A stretch of DNA of 64,000 nt from Hydrangea macrophylla (taxonomy: Eukaryota; Streptophyta; Magnoliopsida; Cornales; Hydrangeaceae). Positions 43,669 through 54,939 of the stretch are shown here, one piece after another (positions within the stretch are counted from its first letter, which is position 1; every line of letters begins with the position of its first letter). The notes under the pieces are model-generated. The model had not been told where the DNA came from and searched no databases. It saw only the letters and a program-made list of their open reading frames with translations. Location of the stretch: positions 27,000,681-27,064,680 of the forward strand of contig CM066994.1 in assembly GCA_033977485.1 (NCBI GenBank), in the 5' to 3' direction. The translations under genes and the position numbers were made by a program.

Positions 43669-44724
43669 TTAAAAGTAGGCCTTTACTCGGTCAGTCCAAC
43701 CATCAATAAAAGTAGCAATAGTGGCAGCCCTGATCCTAGAAGCAAAAACCCTCTCAGTAAACCCCCGGGGAACCTCCTGAACCTGCCCATACTGTCTGGC
43801 CAAACGGTGAGGATGATAGAAAGAAGTCTCTCTCAGACCCATCAACCACACTCTTTGGTGACCCCTGAGGATCGTGGTAACAGCATGAAGGTCCCAACGC
43901 CCCACAATCCAGCAAATGTCTACTTCAGATAAAGCACCCATCATGTTAACCCAATCAGCAAAAGTGTAGTGAGGGTGAAGCACGGCTCGACAAAAGTAAA
44001 TCGGTGGTATGCGGCCCGTCCACAGTTGGAGGCGCTCGTATAACCAGGCCTGTAACACCAAAGGCACCCCAGAAAGAAGAGGAGTCCCTTGGTTGAAGAC
44101 ATTATCCAAGCCATTCAAGGTTTCATCTAGAACCATAGCCATGGGGTTCTTACCTGCCTTCAGTCCGAGACATACATGCACTAAGTCACTAGAAGTACTC
44201 GAGAAAAACAAGTGTGAAGTCATGCACAATATCAGAGCAGCCCCGCGGGTAGCATCATATACACTAGGACTCCCAGGACCAGCATACCGAGCAATAATGG
44301 AAGCAATGTTGAGAACCTCACCTTGAATCAGTCGGCGGGAAATAGTGATGGAACAATTCAGATATTCAACCAAGCCTCGTGTAGAACTGAGGGTATCAAC
44401 AGAAGGGAGAATCAAGTCAAAGTCAGAATCATAGCCGAGAATAGCACAGAACTCCTCAAACAGGGGGCATATCTCCAGGCCATTGAAATTGAAGACATGG
44501 TTCACCGGGTCCCAGTGGGCGATAGCAGCACGCAAGAACTCAGTGTTCAGGGTCATCTGGCGAAGAGAGAATAGCTCAGTCAATCCGTAGCTAAAGAGGT
44601 TGATCTGTTCCACACCATCCGTGATGTTTAGCCAAGCTGTGAGTTGAGCAGGATCATACAAAGCCATATTTTCTATCGCGGCTCTAGCAAAATTCGAAAT
44701 TTTGACAGCACCTCCCCGTTTCAC
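43669..44724 (-). CDS. Antisense DUF7745-like ORF carried by the Tat element
   Basis: A 351-codon uninterrupted frame on the strand opposite gag-pol. It contains LTAWLNITDG, ELFSLRQMTLNTEFLRAAIAHWDP and FNFNGLEICPLFEEFCAILGY, a pattern I associate with the DUF7745 plant family often found with mobile elements. The frame opens with GTG after an in-frame TAG, so the true start is either Met-20 (44667) or an upstream exon: a splice-acceptor-like TTTTTGCCTTGCAG ends just before (about 44741). It follows the antisense PMD gene by about 300 bp in the same direction. No enzymatic motif; function unknown. Its intactness beside broken pol suggests selection or recent capture. Confidence 0.72.
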   Translation of the reverse strand: MKRGGAVKISNFARAAIENMALYDPAQLTAWLNITDGVEQINLFSYGLTELFSLRQMTLNTEFLRAAIAHWDPVNHVFNFNGLEICPLFEEFCAILGYDSDFDLILPSVDTLSSTRGLVEYLNCSITISRRLIQGEVLNIASIIARYAGPGSPSVYDATRGAALILCMTSHLFFSSTSSDLVHVCLGLKAGKNPMAMVLDETLNGLDNVFNQGTPLLSGVPLVLQAWLYERLQLWTGRIPPIYFCRAVLHPHYTFADWVNMMGALSEVDICWIVGRWDLHAVTTILRGHQRVWLMGLRETSFYHPHRLARQYGQVQEVPRGFTERVFASRIRAATIATFIDGWTDRVKAYF

Positions 44725-45018
44725 GGACTATCCCACCTGCAAGGCAAAAACACTCACTACCACAAAACTGCCCATCGCAGTAACGTCCAACAATCACAGT
44801 GCACATATATATCATCACACGCTCATCAACTAAAACAAGCACACAACTGCGCCTTCAAACCGGAAGATATCCGGCCTAAAAGGCAAAACATCATAATACT
44901 CTATCAAAAGTCACAAACCGTCACACACATCATCCTACACTGTCCAAATAGTCATATCACCAGTACAACCCAATCAAAAACATGAAAAAGATAAAACAAA
45001 ATTCCCGTTTAGGAGGCC

Positions 45019-47298
45019 TCAGTCCTCCTCTTCTTCGTCCTCTGTCGAACCACCCGGAGTGTATGTCGGCGACGGCCTCCTCCTGCCACCTCTGCACCTT
45101 GGACCAGTCCTCGATGAGCCAATCCCGCCTCCACGGTACTGCAACACACAAATAAAATGAAGGCAATCAGTAAGGAAACAACAAAAAGTACAAAACAAAG
45201 TCGAGTCAGAAACCTACCAAGGACGCCATCTGATTAGCGGTAAATTGCCACATACCGTCCATCTGTCAAGGGCAAAATCAGGATTAGAACCTCATAACCT
45301 TAAGGAGCGTGAAATTAGAGACATACCCGATGGTCTAGTGTGAGGACCAAGGAACGTAAGCTAGTCGCCAAGGCGTGACCCTCCTCAGCGTAACTCCAAG
45401 GAACGTTGAGGACACCCGCTGACTGAGTAGGGTACCCGCATGTGACTCGTGGCACCTCCATCACTTGGGGAGTGCCATCAGCGCCTAGAACATTGATGGA
45501 CCAATCCCAAGGAGGGATAGGATCGGAAGCGGGAGGAGCCTGTCTCCTGTACATCTTGCGAAGCTGTAGGCACAAAACAAGTTAGGAAAAAGATGAGTAA
45601 AAAAAACATAGGCAACAGATAGAAACAAAAATGAAAAGGAAACTCACCTCTAGGAGTGGGAAGTTGGGCATCAAAAAGCGGCCACGGTAAGCCTCATAGC
45701 CGGTCTCAGAGAGGAAATAATCCCAAACGTCAGTGCCAGCTAAGGCTGCCAGCAAAGCATCACCAGAAAGGTCACTAGCATCCATCGTAGGGGGATTATG
45801 AGGGACGCGATACCTTGAACCGCTAACCACCTGCCCAGACACTCGCTCGCCGAGGAACCACTGCCTGCACTCGGTACTCTCCATCAGGAGTCGGCAAGAG
45901 GAAAGGGGTTTGACCGCTTGAATCTCCTCTAGGGCAGCATAGGCAACGCGCTCCTAAGGCATCCAATCAACACTAGCAGCCGTCAGCTCAGTTAAGAAGT
46001 TTCTGAGCAAAACAATCTGATGGGCTCCGGTCTTCACCCCGACAACATCTCTCCACCATCTCAAGCCTCGTGGGAACAGAGGCACAGGAGCCATGCCATC
46101 CTCGTCTTCACTTGATTCATCCGCAGGGGAGGGAGCTAAAATCTTCAGGTACTCAAAGCTCCAAAGCTGCACAGACAAAGGAGAAAGTTAGAAAGAGTAC
46201 AGAAATTGAAAAGCCAAAAGATGAAAGAAGATGAAGTACATACCTCCTCAGCTCGCCAAAATCCCCCTGTCGATTTAACATCACCCCGAGAGACCTCATC
46301 CATGTGCTTGTAAAGATGGGCCAAGGCAACATCGCCCCAGTCGTAGGAGGGGATCTCATCAATGGTCTCCAGGCAAAAAAGGAGTCTCAAGCTCACCCGG
46401 TCGTTCCGTGTCGCAAAGATCGAGCAACCAAGGACATACAGAAGATATACCCTCAAAAGCTAGGAATTATTCAGGTTATGATTCCCTCTGCCATAGGCCC
46501 AGTAAAGCCAGCCCCAAGGAAACCAGTGCCTTTCCAGATTAAAGGGAATAGCCCCAATCAACATCTCTATAGCCTCCGGGTCAATCTCATAGAAGTAGTC
46601 CAGAATCAGGTGTTTCCCGCCAACCCTTAAGCCGGTAATCATGGAAAAGTCAAAGGGCGTCATGGTCATCTCACCAAATGGCAGGTGGAAAGTACTGGTG
46701 GTGTCCCACCACCTCTCAGCCAGAGCATAAAAGTGTGCCAAGTCGTTGCTGCTCTTTGAAACCAGACGGACGAAGCCTCCAAACCCGGCATCGTCTACCA
46801 TCCTCTTGACGGTGGGCGAGAGTTGAGTATACCATAGGAAAATGTGAGCGAGGCTACCATGGCCCTTCAATATCACTTCCAGCACCTGCACACAACAAAG
46901 ACGACAAAAATGATGCACAAAATCACTATTCCCGACCCGAAGTCCAAATTCACAAAATCAACATTTGAGTACAAATTGGACTTCTAACGATCTCTAGGTG
47001 CACACTACGACTCACAAAACTAGCACAATATATGAAAATGGTCCTAAATTGTTGAAAGTTTCACATACCAAGCTCGCTAGAGCTACGGCCGAAAGATGGC
47101 GTTGGGGGTCCCGTAAAATCAAGTCCGGGGTTTGCATCTTGGCTTTCATTCGTTCATTGGCCTTCTTAGATGGTCTCCTCGAGCTCGAAGCCATGGATCT
47201 GCAAAGAAAATGAAAGTCAAAGTTAAACTTTCATTTTGAAAATTTGATCAAACCAAAACACCAATCAAAATTCCAACCACGGGGAAAGATTACTCACC
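45019..47298 (-). pseudogene. Antisense, intron-containing PMD-like gene carried by the Tat element (two in-frame stops)
   Basis: A spliced model can be read on the minus strand. A 5' UTR exon ends at 47298 (CAG|GTGAGT). Coding exons are 47198-47069 (ATG at 47194), 46885-46244, 46166-45648, 45563-45327, 45262-45218 and 45138-45019 (TGA). All six introns are GT...AG with pyrimidine-rich acceptors. All five coding introns are phase 0, giving about 562 codons. Exons 2-3 show plant mobile domain (PMD, aminotransferase-like) traits: THLPFGEMT-like TFHLPFGEMTMTPFDFSMI, GLRVGG, YLLYVLGCSIF, SYDWGDVALAHLYKHMDE and GGFWRAEE. The C-terminus is basic then acidic (TEDEEEED). Two TAG stops, 46459-46457 and 45956-45954, interrupt it. 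PMD proteins in plants include MAIN/MAIL-type silencing and genome-stability factors; a role here is unknown. Confidence 0.8.
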
Positions 47299-47299
47299 T

Positions 47300-47730
47300 G
47301 AGCGTGCACAAGCTGCGTTTTGATGGATTTTGGCTCCAAAAACACCCCAAAATGGCCAAGAATGAGCTTAAAAAGCTCAAAAACCCAAGATATACAAAAA
47401 TGGAGTCCCGCCACCCAGTGCCGCCGCAGTAGTGGCCCAGTGCCGCCGCGACACTGCTCCCCGCGGGCTCCGTTTTGCTCCGTTTTGCTATGTTTTGGCC
47501 CGTTTTGGCTTTTTTCAGCTTATTTTTGGCCTTGATCAGCCCCGGTGGCCCATTCCGGTCAAGATTTATGGGGTTTTACCCCCAACAGTCTAAAAGTTGT
47601 CAGGGCTACCTCCAGTAGGCAGAAACTGAGAAAAATCGACTCCCGAAGACCCGAATCGGCTGTTTCAGGACGACCGTCGCAAATTTTGATCAAACACAAG
47701 AGTTCTGATAACGAATCCTGATTCTCCAAG
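47300..47730 (-). promoter_or_regulatory. Presumed upstream region of the antisense gene, with GC-rich palindromes
   Basis: Lies 5' of the antisense PMD gene. At about 47415-47465 it carries 'cagtgccgccgcagtag' and 'cagtgccgccgcgacac', the motif that forms palindromes in the element's own LTRs. I see no clear TATA box. Promoter role is inference. Confidence 0.4.
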
Positions 47731-48560
47731 AACCCTACATTATCCCTTGAAGACAGAAGCAGAAAGATACCAGCTCCCGAAGGCCCCGACCGGCCCTCTT
47801 GGATTGAGCGCCGAAAGATTTGATCAGTCGTGAGAGATTCAGAGATGGGTCCTGGTTCCCGATGAAGAAAAAGAGATTCCCCGAGAACCCTACATCATCC
47901 CCCAAGGACAGAAACAGAAAGATACCAGCTCTTGGAGGCCCCGATCGGCCCTCTTGGATTGAGCACCGAAAGATTTGATCAGCCGTGAGAGATTCAGAGA
48001 TGGGTCCTGGTTCTCAATCAAGAAAAAAATATTCCCCGAGAAACCTACATCATCCCCCGAGGACAGAAACTGAAAGATACCAGCTCCCGGAGGCCCCGAC
48101 CAGCCCTCTTGGATTTAGCACCGAAAGATTTGATCAGCCGTGAGAGATTCAGAGATGGGTCCTGGTTCCCGATCAAGAAAAAGAGATTCCCCGAGAACCC
48201 TACATCATCCCCCGAGGACAGAAGTAGAAAGATACCCGCTCCCAGAGGCCCCGATCGGCCTTCTTGAATTGAGCGCCGAAAAGATTTGATCAACCGTGAG
48301 AGATTCAGAAATGGGTCCTGGTTCCCGATCAAGAAAAGAGATTCTCTGAGAACCCTACATCATCCCCAGAGGACAGAAACCGAAAGATACCAGCTCCCGG
48401 AGGCCCCGACCGGCCCTCTTGGATTGAGCACCGCAAGATTCGATCAACCGTGAGAGATTTAGAGATGGGTCCTGGTTCCCGATCAAGAAAAGAGATTCCC
48501 CGAGAACCCTGTGTCTTCCCCCGACGACAGATACGGAAAGATACCAGCAGAAAGTAACAA
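47731..48560. repeat. 155-bp tandem repeat array (about 5.3 copies)
   Basis: The landmark AACCCTACAT recurs at 47731, 47886, 48041, 48196, 48351 and 48505, a period of 155 bp (last 154). The unit contains GAGAGATTCAGAGATGGGTC and CCGGCCCTCTTGGATTGAGC. Copies are roughly 90% alike by eye. It lies in the 3' part of the Tat element, where Tat elements are known to seed satellite DNA. Frames through it are shadows. Confidence 0.95.
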
Positions 48561-49202
48561 AAGGGGAACTGACCCCCAAAAATCGGCCGTCAGGAACGAT
48601 CAGAATATCGCCCGCATCCAGATCTCCTAATTATCAAGAATTTTTCTCATCCGTCCCTTTTCGGCTTTATCACAAGATCCCTTGGTCACTTTTGGCTGTC
48701 ATCTTCTAAACAAAGCGCATCTGATCTATCTCACTCGTTTGCAAAAGCACACTTCCCAAGTTTTAGCAGTTTACCCTAGACCGAAAGTCTTCTAAACCTC
48801 GGTGTCCTCATCTGAGTCATCCACATCACAATCACCATCCCACTCAGAGTGGCACACCCTACAGCACCTGCTCATACTAGGATCATAACGATAGACATAA
48901 TAGGACTCATGACACAATACATCCATGCATTGCATATCATCCTCATAACATAGCATCTGTTTGTCTCGTTGTGCGTGCGTGATTTGCCCCTTTGTGCCTG
49001 AACTACGCCCTGGTCTGATTCCCCTTGGGATACGTAGGCAGCTCACGCAGAGCACAACCAGCACTGACCTCAGCATCCATGCATCTTTTGCAACGCTTTT
49101 TATCCTAAATCTATAGCCTCCAAAAAGTCTTGTCTCTTCAAAACATTGGCACTCGCCTGCGACATGCGTTGCCTCGTAAGTTCATGCCAAAGAGAGGCAA
49201 AC
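48561..49202 (+). other. Tat 3' end region with polypurine tract; no gene
   Basis: Contains another diverged copy of 'ctgattccccttgggatacg' (about 49014) related to the 104-bp units after integrase. It ends with the purine-rich AAAGAGAGGCAAAC (49189-49202) directly before the 3' LTR, the likely plus-strand primer. Confidence 0.65.
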
Positions 49203-52187
49203 TATAGACACCCCATTTTGTCGGCTATCAAATTTCGGGGACCCATAGCTTGGTGATTCACAATGATCGAGAAGACTCAAACGGACTCCTAGAAGTTGGT
49301 TCTATTTCTCAAAATGCTCAGAATGTCCAAAATGCCCCTGAAAGCCCAAAAGTTCTGGAAACATTCTACGACATAAGAAAAATAATAAAATGAGTTTTTA
49401 AATAAAATCGGATGAAATCGTCAGCTCCCAGAGACCCCCGGAAGACCCGAAAGTTCTCGGAAAGTCCCCGTTGACCGGTTTGACCAAGGTTTGATCAAGT
49501 TTGACCAAAATCGTCCAAATTTGACGGAATCATTCTAGATCATGTAAAAAGTATTAAAATGAGTTTTTAAAGAAAATCGAGCGAAAACGTCAGCTCCTGG
49601 GAGCTCCCATAAGTTTCCAGAACTTCCTGGGAATCCCAGGTTTGACCAGTTTGACCAGAATTTGACTTTAGAACCAGGGCACCGTAACAATTTTCAAATA
49701 TTTTTCATGGATACTAGAGGTCAATAGCTTTCCAAAGGTGTATCGCACATAATTTTTGGATTTAAAATGAGTTTATTATGAATTTTCGAAGACAAAAAAG
49801 GCGATCAAATCGGCTTTTATCGCAAATACCGCAAAACTTTTCAAAGTGACCTATCCTTGAACTATTTTTTATGAAAAGTAGACTCCATTACCTTTCCAAC
49901 GGTATATCACATCCTCAATTTGGAGTTCGTACACATTTTTTGTGAATTTCGGACGAAATAGGGCCTTTTCGCGAATACCGGAACCTTTGGGGGCCTAAAA
50001 GGGATTATCCAGACGATTGAGGAGCAGTGCCGCGGCAACACTGGGCCAATTTCGCCGCGGCATTGGTCCAGTGCCGCCGCGGCACTCTCCTCCAGAACAG
50101 TGTATTTTTGTAATTTTCTTGGGGATTCATTTTGATTAATTAAAAACCAAAACGACGTAGTTTTATGATTTCAGATGTTTGGGACCAATGGGAATACTTC
50201 TAAAACCCCAAAATCACCCCCAATTGGCCTATTTAAACCCCCCATTGCTCTTCATTTTAGGGGTGTCAAATGTAAGCTTTGAAAAAGTTTGAGAGAGAAA
50301 GTTGTAGAGATAAGGTTAGAATAGAGAGAAAAGAAGCTTTCTTCTTTGATTTTCAAAACAAAAGTGAGTTCTAAACTTTGTTTTTACTTCATTACTCCTA
50401 TTTACTTCAACATTCAATACACCCAACCACCATTTTAGTGAGAATTTAAGAGAGAGGAAGCTTCTTCCATGTCCAATGTAATCATATATGAGTGAAGTAC
50501 CAAACTACAAGTTCAATACATCATGAATATCATCTATTGATTGCTATTTATTTGCTTGTTTGTTTATATAATGTTCATCTCTTCTTACCTCATTTCTTTT
50601 TTATTTTTCTTTATTTACTTACTAGTTCATCATCATCTAGATGATGACATGAAGTTTGAGGTGAGTGATCCTTATGGATAGTAGCTCTTGACCTCAAAAA
50701 CATGTTTGATAGATGATGATCATAACTTCAATACCTCCAAGGTACCCTTGAAGTTATGTTCAAATGAAAATAAATCTCTCCAACAATCTTGGAAGTTCTT
50801 GATGATAAGTTTGATGTTGACATTTTAAGTGGCCATAATCTTTATTGGGTATTGAAAATATGCTTTCAAAACATCTACTTCAAAACCCCTCTTAAAATCC
50901 CTCATTTTAATCTCAAGAAAGAAAACTCTAGTTTTTCCCAAAATCTTCAAAACAGTGAGTGATCTGAGTTCAAAGATTTATCTAGAACTCAATACTCAAG
51001 GTATGGATGAAAGGCCACTTGGAAAGTCTTCCTAACTCATTAGAGAACACCCAAGATTTTTGGTTTGACTTGGAAATACTTGAAAATGGTCCATTTGGAC
51101 CCAAACATTCCTTCCAGACATTCTGCCTCTGCTGTCACAGCAGCTTGGTTGATTTCCAACTTCTTTTTCAGAAACCTTTTCCAAAATGGGTGGTCCTAAA
51201 TTATTTTTCCCTTAAACTTCAATGTCTTAGGAAACTTTGTGTATAAAATGGGCCTCCAGATCATTTGTTTTCAGTTTCTAAGATTTTTCAACATTTCAGT
51301 CGACAGTACGGACTATGTTTCTGAGTGACCTTCATTGTTTATATGATTTCTCTCAATCTGTGATAGTTATTAAAATGTTGGCTTTTTGGTTAGTGTTCTA
51401 GAAACAATAAGGAAGATCTCCATAAAAAATCATGCACTGAAAACATTCCTAATCCCTCTTTTCAGTTTTCAAAAGATCTAGTTACTGTTCTGTCCACTAT
51501 TCACAGCAAGCACATTTTAACTTTCATTCTTTGATTTAATGCTTATATGCATTCCAAATTAGTTCATATCTTAGGAAGTAGTTCATACTACATTTTTACA
51601 TATCCCATATTGATTTCATTCATTCATTCATACACCTTTTAGACTTCTAAGTCATTCTAGGAATCCATGAACACCAAAACACCCTACAACCTTGACACAT
51701 CCTAGATACATGCATAGCATTCATGCAAGATTTGGGGTTTTTTTGTAACTCTTAATCTAAGAAGATTATAAGGAACGATCATGATCACACGTTCATGCTT
51801 CCCCTCGATCTAATCATCCTTTCTCATCCGTCCCGGGGATTGAGAGATCTTCTTTTCTCAAAGAATAACATGCATCATGCTAGCTTGCTAAGCATATTTT
51901 GATTTCTTTGATTATTTGTTTCAAGAACAATCCATGTCCCCTTTTAGATTAGGAAAACTTGACTACTTGATATGTGATTAGATGATTTTTCCTAGGTTTG
52001 TTCGTGTGATCTTTCACTTTTGCATTGTGTGCTATTTGGCCTAGATCTTATGAATGATATCTTATCTTTTGATATTCCAATTTTAAGATTCTTATGCAAT
52101 GTAATATATTTATCATAAATATTAATCGTCGAACCAAACATAGTAGAAGATGATTATTTGGATGCTAATTGAGATCCGTCGAAAGAC
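49203..52187 (+). repeat. 3' LTR of the Tat element, truncated
   Basis: Starts TATAGACACC (TG mutated to TA) and matches the 5' LTR until GAAAGAC at 52187, which corresponds to 34686. The last 251 bp of the LTR are missing. GC-rich palindromes here are better preserved (GTGCCGCCGCGGCAC near 50075). Confidence 0.92.
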
Positions 52188-52287
52188 AAAACTTTAAACC
52201 ATTTATAATCTCAGGTTATTCCAATACTTAAACCAGAATCAAGTTCCCTTTGGAACAATACTCAAGTCAACTCCTTTAATGGAACTA
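52188..52287 (-). other. Fragment of element E interior between the Tat and Tekay-like elements
   Basis: 100 bp with no Tat LTR match. It continues, after removal of the Tekay-like element, into 58590 onward, because AACTA (52283-52287) and CACTA (58590-58594) are that element's near-identical target duplications. Confidence 0.65.
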
Positions 52288-53100
52288 TGTAACACCCATA
52301 CCCAAAGAAGAAGATTAATGTGATATTGATATGTGTTAATTAATGATAAATTAATACATAAATGATTTAAGGTGGGATTATGAACCCACAGGTAAAAAAG
52401 TGTTCAAATGCGAACACAGATGAAAGTTTTGTGAAAGGCAGGAGTGGTATAAGAGTGGGGTCCAATGAGGGTCTAATTAAAATCATTTGCATTTTGATGT
52501 CATTATATGTTTATATGAGTACTTGTGTAAATGTTAGGTTAAGGGGACCAATTTGGATACCCATGTGAGGGCGCATTTGAATATAATTCAGAATTGGTAG
52601 GTTTATAGCAACCTTATGATTTATGTGAGACCACTTTTGGGACCCATGCAAGACTTATATTAAATTGATTTGGAAAAGGTGGGTAGTTAACATAATTAAC
52701 ATGGGGGTTTCATAATTAAGCTTAAAGAAAGTTGGGGGAGGTAAATAGAAATAAAGCAAAGTTGTGCCAACACATATGCATGTATAGCATATGTGTCTTA
52801 AGCACAAAACATAGCAGCAATTTACAAGAATTGAGAGAAAATGAGAGCTCCAAGTCCGCGACAGTTTCCTCGACGTCGTTTTCTTGTCATTTTTTGCATA
52901 AGAACCGGGACTCGAAGACCTATCTTTTGGTAAAATTTGCTTTACTTTATTAATGCCCATTTTGCCCTTAGGGCTATTTTGTGTCAAGAAAGTTCTTTAA
53001 TGGAGTCTAAATCATGTTTTTCTTAATGATTAGTGTAAGTTGGGTGTGTGGGCTTTGTTACAAGTGTCCTAACTTGCCCGAGGTGGGTTGGGGTGTGCTA
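52288..53100 (+). repeat. 5' LTR of the Tekay-like element (813 bp)
   Basis: TGTAACACCC to GTGTGCTA (the 3' copy ends GTGTGACA). The 3' LTR carries a roughly 28-bp block absent here ('tgtttaaagatattattatg'). Confidence 0.9.
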
Positions 53101-53105
53101 ATTTT

Positions 53106-53118
53106 TGGTATTAGAGCC
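53106..53118 (+). other. Primer-binding site of the Tekay-like element
   Basis: TGGTATTAGAGCC, one mismatch from the Met-tRNA site TGGTATCAGAGC, five bases after the LTR. Confidence 0.88.
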
Positions 53119-53310
53119 ATAGGTTAGAGCCTTTGGGGGACATTACAACGCGTAATAAGTAAAAGTTGTGTACATCATGCATACACGTTTACTTAGCATG
53201 TTGAATGATGTTGAACATGCATTGAAAAGTATAAAAGGAATATGTATATAAAATGTACTATGAATGCCAGAGAGAAAATGTCTGGTGAAAGATGAACACC
53301 GCCTATACAA

Positions 53311-54260
53311 ATGGAAAGAATGGAAAGAGTTGTAGCCGGTTTGGTACAAGTCGTTGAAACTCATGCAATAGAGGGGAGACGTGATCAACCGAATCCTAAT
53401 CTGAAAGAGGAGGTGACCACAATTTCACAATTTCTCAAGCAGAAATTGACACTATTCAGGGGAGAGATTGATCCAATGAAGGTTGATTTCTGGTTATCTG
53501 ATATGGAGAAGATATTCAGGGTCTACTACGTACCGAGGCTCAGCAGGTTTTATATGCCGCCGACACTTTAAAAGAGGAAGCACATTATTGGTGATGGACT
53601 AAGTTGGGACCAGGTAAGCCGAATACATGGGAGGAGTTTGTAGTACTATTCAAGAAGCAATATTTCCCAAAATCATTCGAGGATCAGAAGTCTCAGGAAT
53701 TTATAGAATTGAAACAAGGGGGATGACAGTTCGGGAGTACTCCGCCAAATTCACAAGTTTGGCACGATTTGCTGAGGATATAGTACCAAATTAAGGGGAT
53801 CAAACTAGAAAGTTTGTGACGGGGCTTAGGGACGAGGTTTGACGTCAAGTATCAGTGCAACGATTGGATAAAGTTGTAGGGGCATTGAATATGGCTTCAA
53901 TCGCTTAGAGAGATATGGGGTATCAATAAGGGTTGCAAGTACTGGTAACTCAACAATACAAAAGGCCAAGTTCAAATCAATATAGCGGTCAAGGGAGTTC
54001 AAAAAGGCAAAGTTTTAGGGTTCCTCGGGTGGTAGAGGTAATAAGCTACGGTGTAACACATGTGAGAAATTCCATTGGGGTGTGTGCAATCTACTGACAA
54101 TAGTGTACAACAATTGCTGACAAATAGGGCATGTGGTGAAGAATTGTCTGGGGGTGAGGCCAAATACTTATACTCCGATGAGGCATACCGATGATAGTGG
54201 AATGGTTTGCCATAACTGTGGGAAGCTTGGACACCGAATACGCAATTGTCGTAGACTGAG
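53311..54260 (+). pseudogene. Tekay-like gag
   Basis: Opens at ATG 53311 (MERMERVVAGLVQVVE). It has the gag core pieces LKQKLTLFRGEIDPMKVDFWL and, in shifted frames, EEFVVLFKKQYFPKSF and EFIELKQG. Several stops follow. The nucleocapsid knuckle CHNCGKLGHRIRNC lies near 54210-54250 in the frame that continues into protease. Capsid gene, not translatable as one protein. Confidence 0.85.
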
Positions 54261-54939
54261 GCAAGGGGGTTCTAGTGCAACCACAAGTAGTGCACCGGCA
54301 TCACGAGCGGAGACCACCGTTGCTAACACGGTCATGTCAAGTAAAGTTCTTATCTGTTCAACACCTGCTAATGTGTTAATGGATTCCGGTTCTAATCACT
54401 CGTTTGTATCACATCAATTTGCTAGAAATATGAATGTACCCTTAGAACTTCTAGAATATGATTTGTTTGTTGATGTTCCGTTGGGAAGATCTTTGGTGAG
54501 TTTGGGGGTTTATAGAGATTGTGAAGTTAAAATTAATGATGAAGTGTTAACTACGAATTTAGTACCATTAGTAATTCAACATTTTGATGTTATATTGGGG
54601 ATGGATTGGTTATCAATAAATCATGAGGTCATTGATTGTGAGAATAAAAGAGTAGAATTTCAAGCACCAACTCATAGAATCTTTTCTTTTCAAGGGGTAG
54701 GTGTTATGTCACCACCTTATCTTGTGTCCGTCGTCAAGGCTTGTCGTTTATTAAGGAAGGGGTATAAAGGTTTCCTTTCTAGTGTACTAGCTACTAGAAA
54801 CACCGAACTAAAGTTGGAAGACATACCAGTGGCTAGAGAATTTCCTAAAGTATTTCCAAAAGATTTGTCGAGTGTGTTAATTGAGAGGGAGGTTGAATTT
54901 AGTATAGATATGACAACCCATTTTGCGGCCACCATATAG
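54133..54939 (+). pseudogene. Tekay-like nucleocapsid knuckle and aspartic protease
   Basis: A 268-codon open frame with CHNCGKLGHRIRNC and then the protease: VLMDSGSNHSFVSHQFA (catalytic D-S-G) and FDVILGMDWLSINHEVIDC. D-S-G rather than D-T-G is common in plant gypsy proteases. The frame is lost near 54935, before RT. Confidence 0.88.

Larger units (their letters stand above)
31684..52187 (+). mobile_element. Tat-lineage Ty3/gypsy retrotransposon (20.5 kb) with antisense genes
   Basis: The LTRs are about 3.25 kb and start TGTAGACACCCC. The primer site TGGCAACTCCACTGGGGA is of the Tat/Ogre type. Gag-PR-RT-RNase H-aRNase H-INT follow in gypsy order, and the second archaeal-type RNase H is a Tat hallmark. 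Between INT and the 3' LTR lie 6.4 kb with tandem repeats and two antisense genes. The 3' LTR lacks its last roughly 250 bp. Sense genes carry at least five stops and several one-base frameshifts, so this copy is dead. The left flank is ATAAG; the right duplication is lost. Confidence 0.93.

Noticed and set aside
44009..44574. Plus-strand frames across the antisense DUF7745-like gene
   Set aside because: The minus-strand frame is longer (351 codons) and has family-like motifs; the plus frames do not.
48045..48579. Repeated 'GNQDPxLNLSRLI' frames in the 155-bp array
   Set aside because: The period of 155 is not a multiple of 3, and single copies carry indels and stops. The frames are by-products of the tandem repeat.
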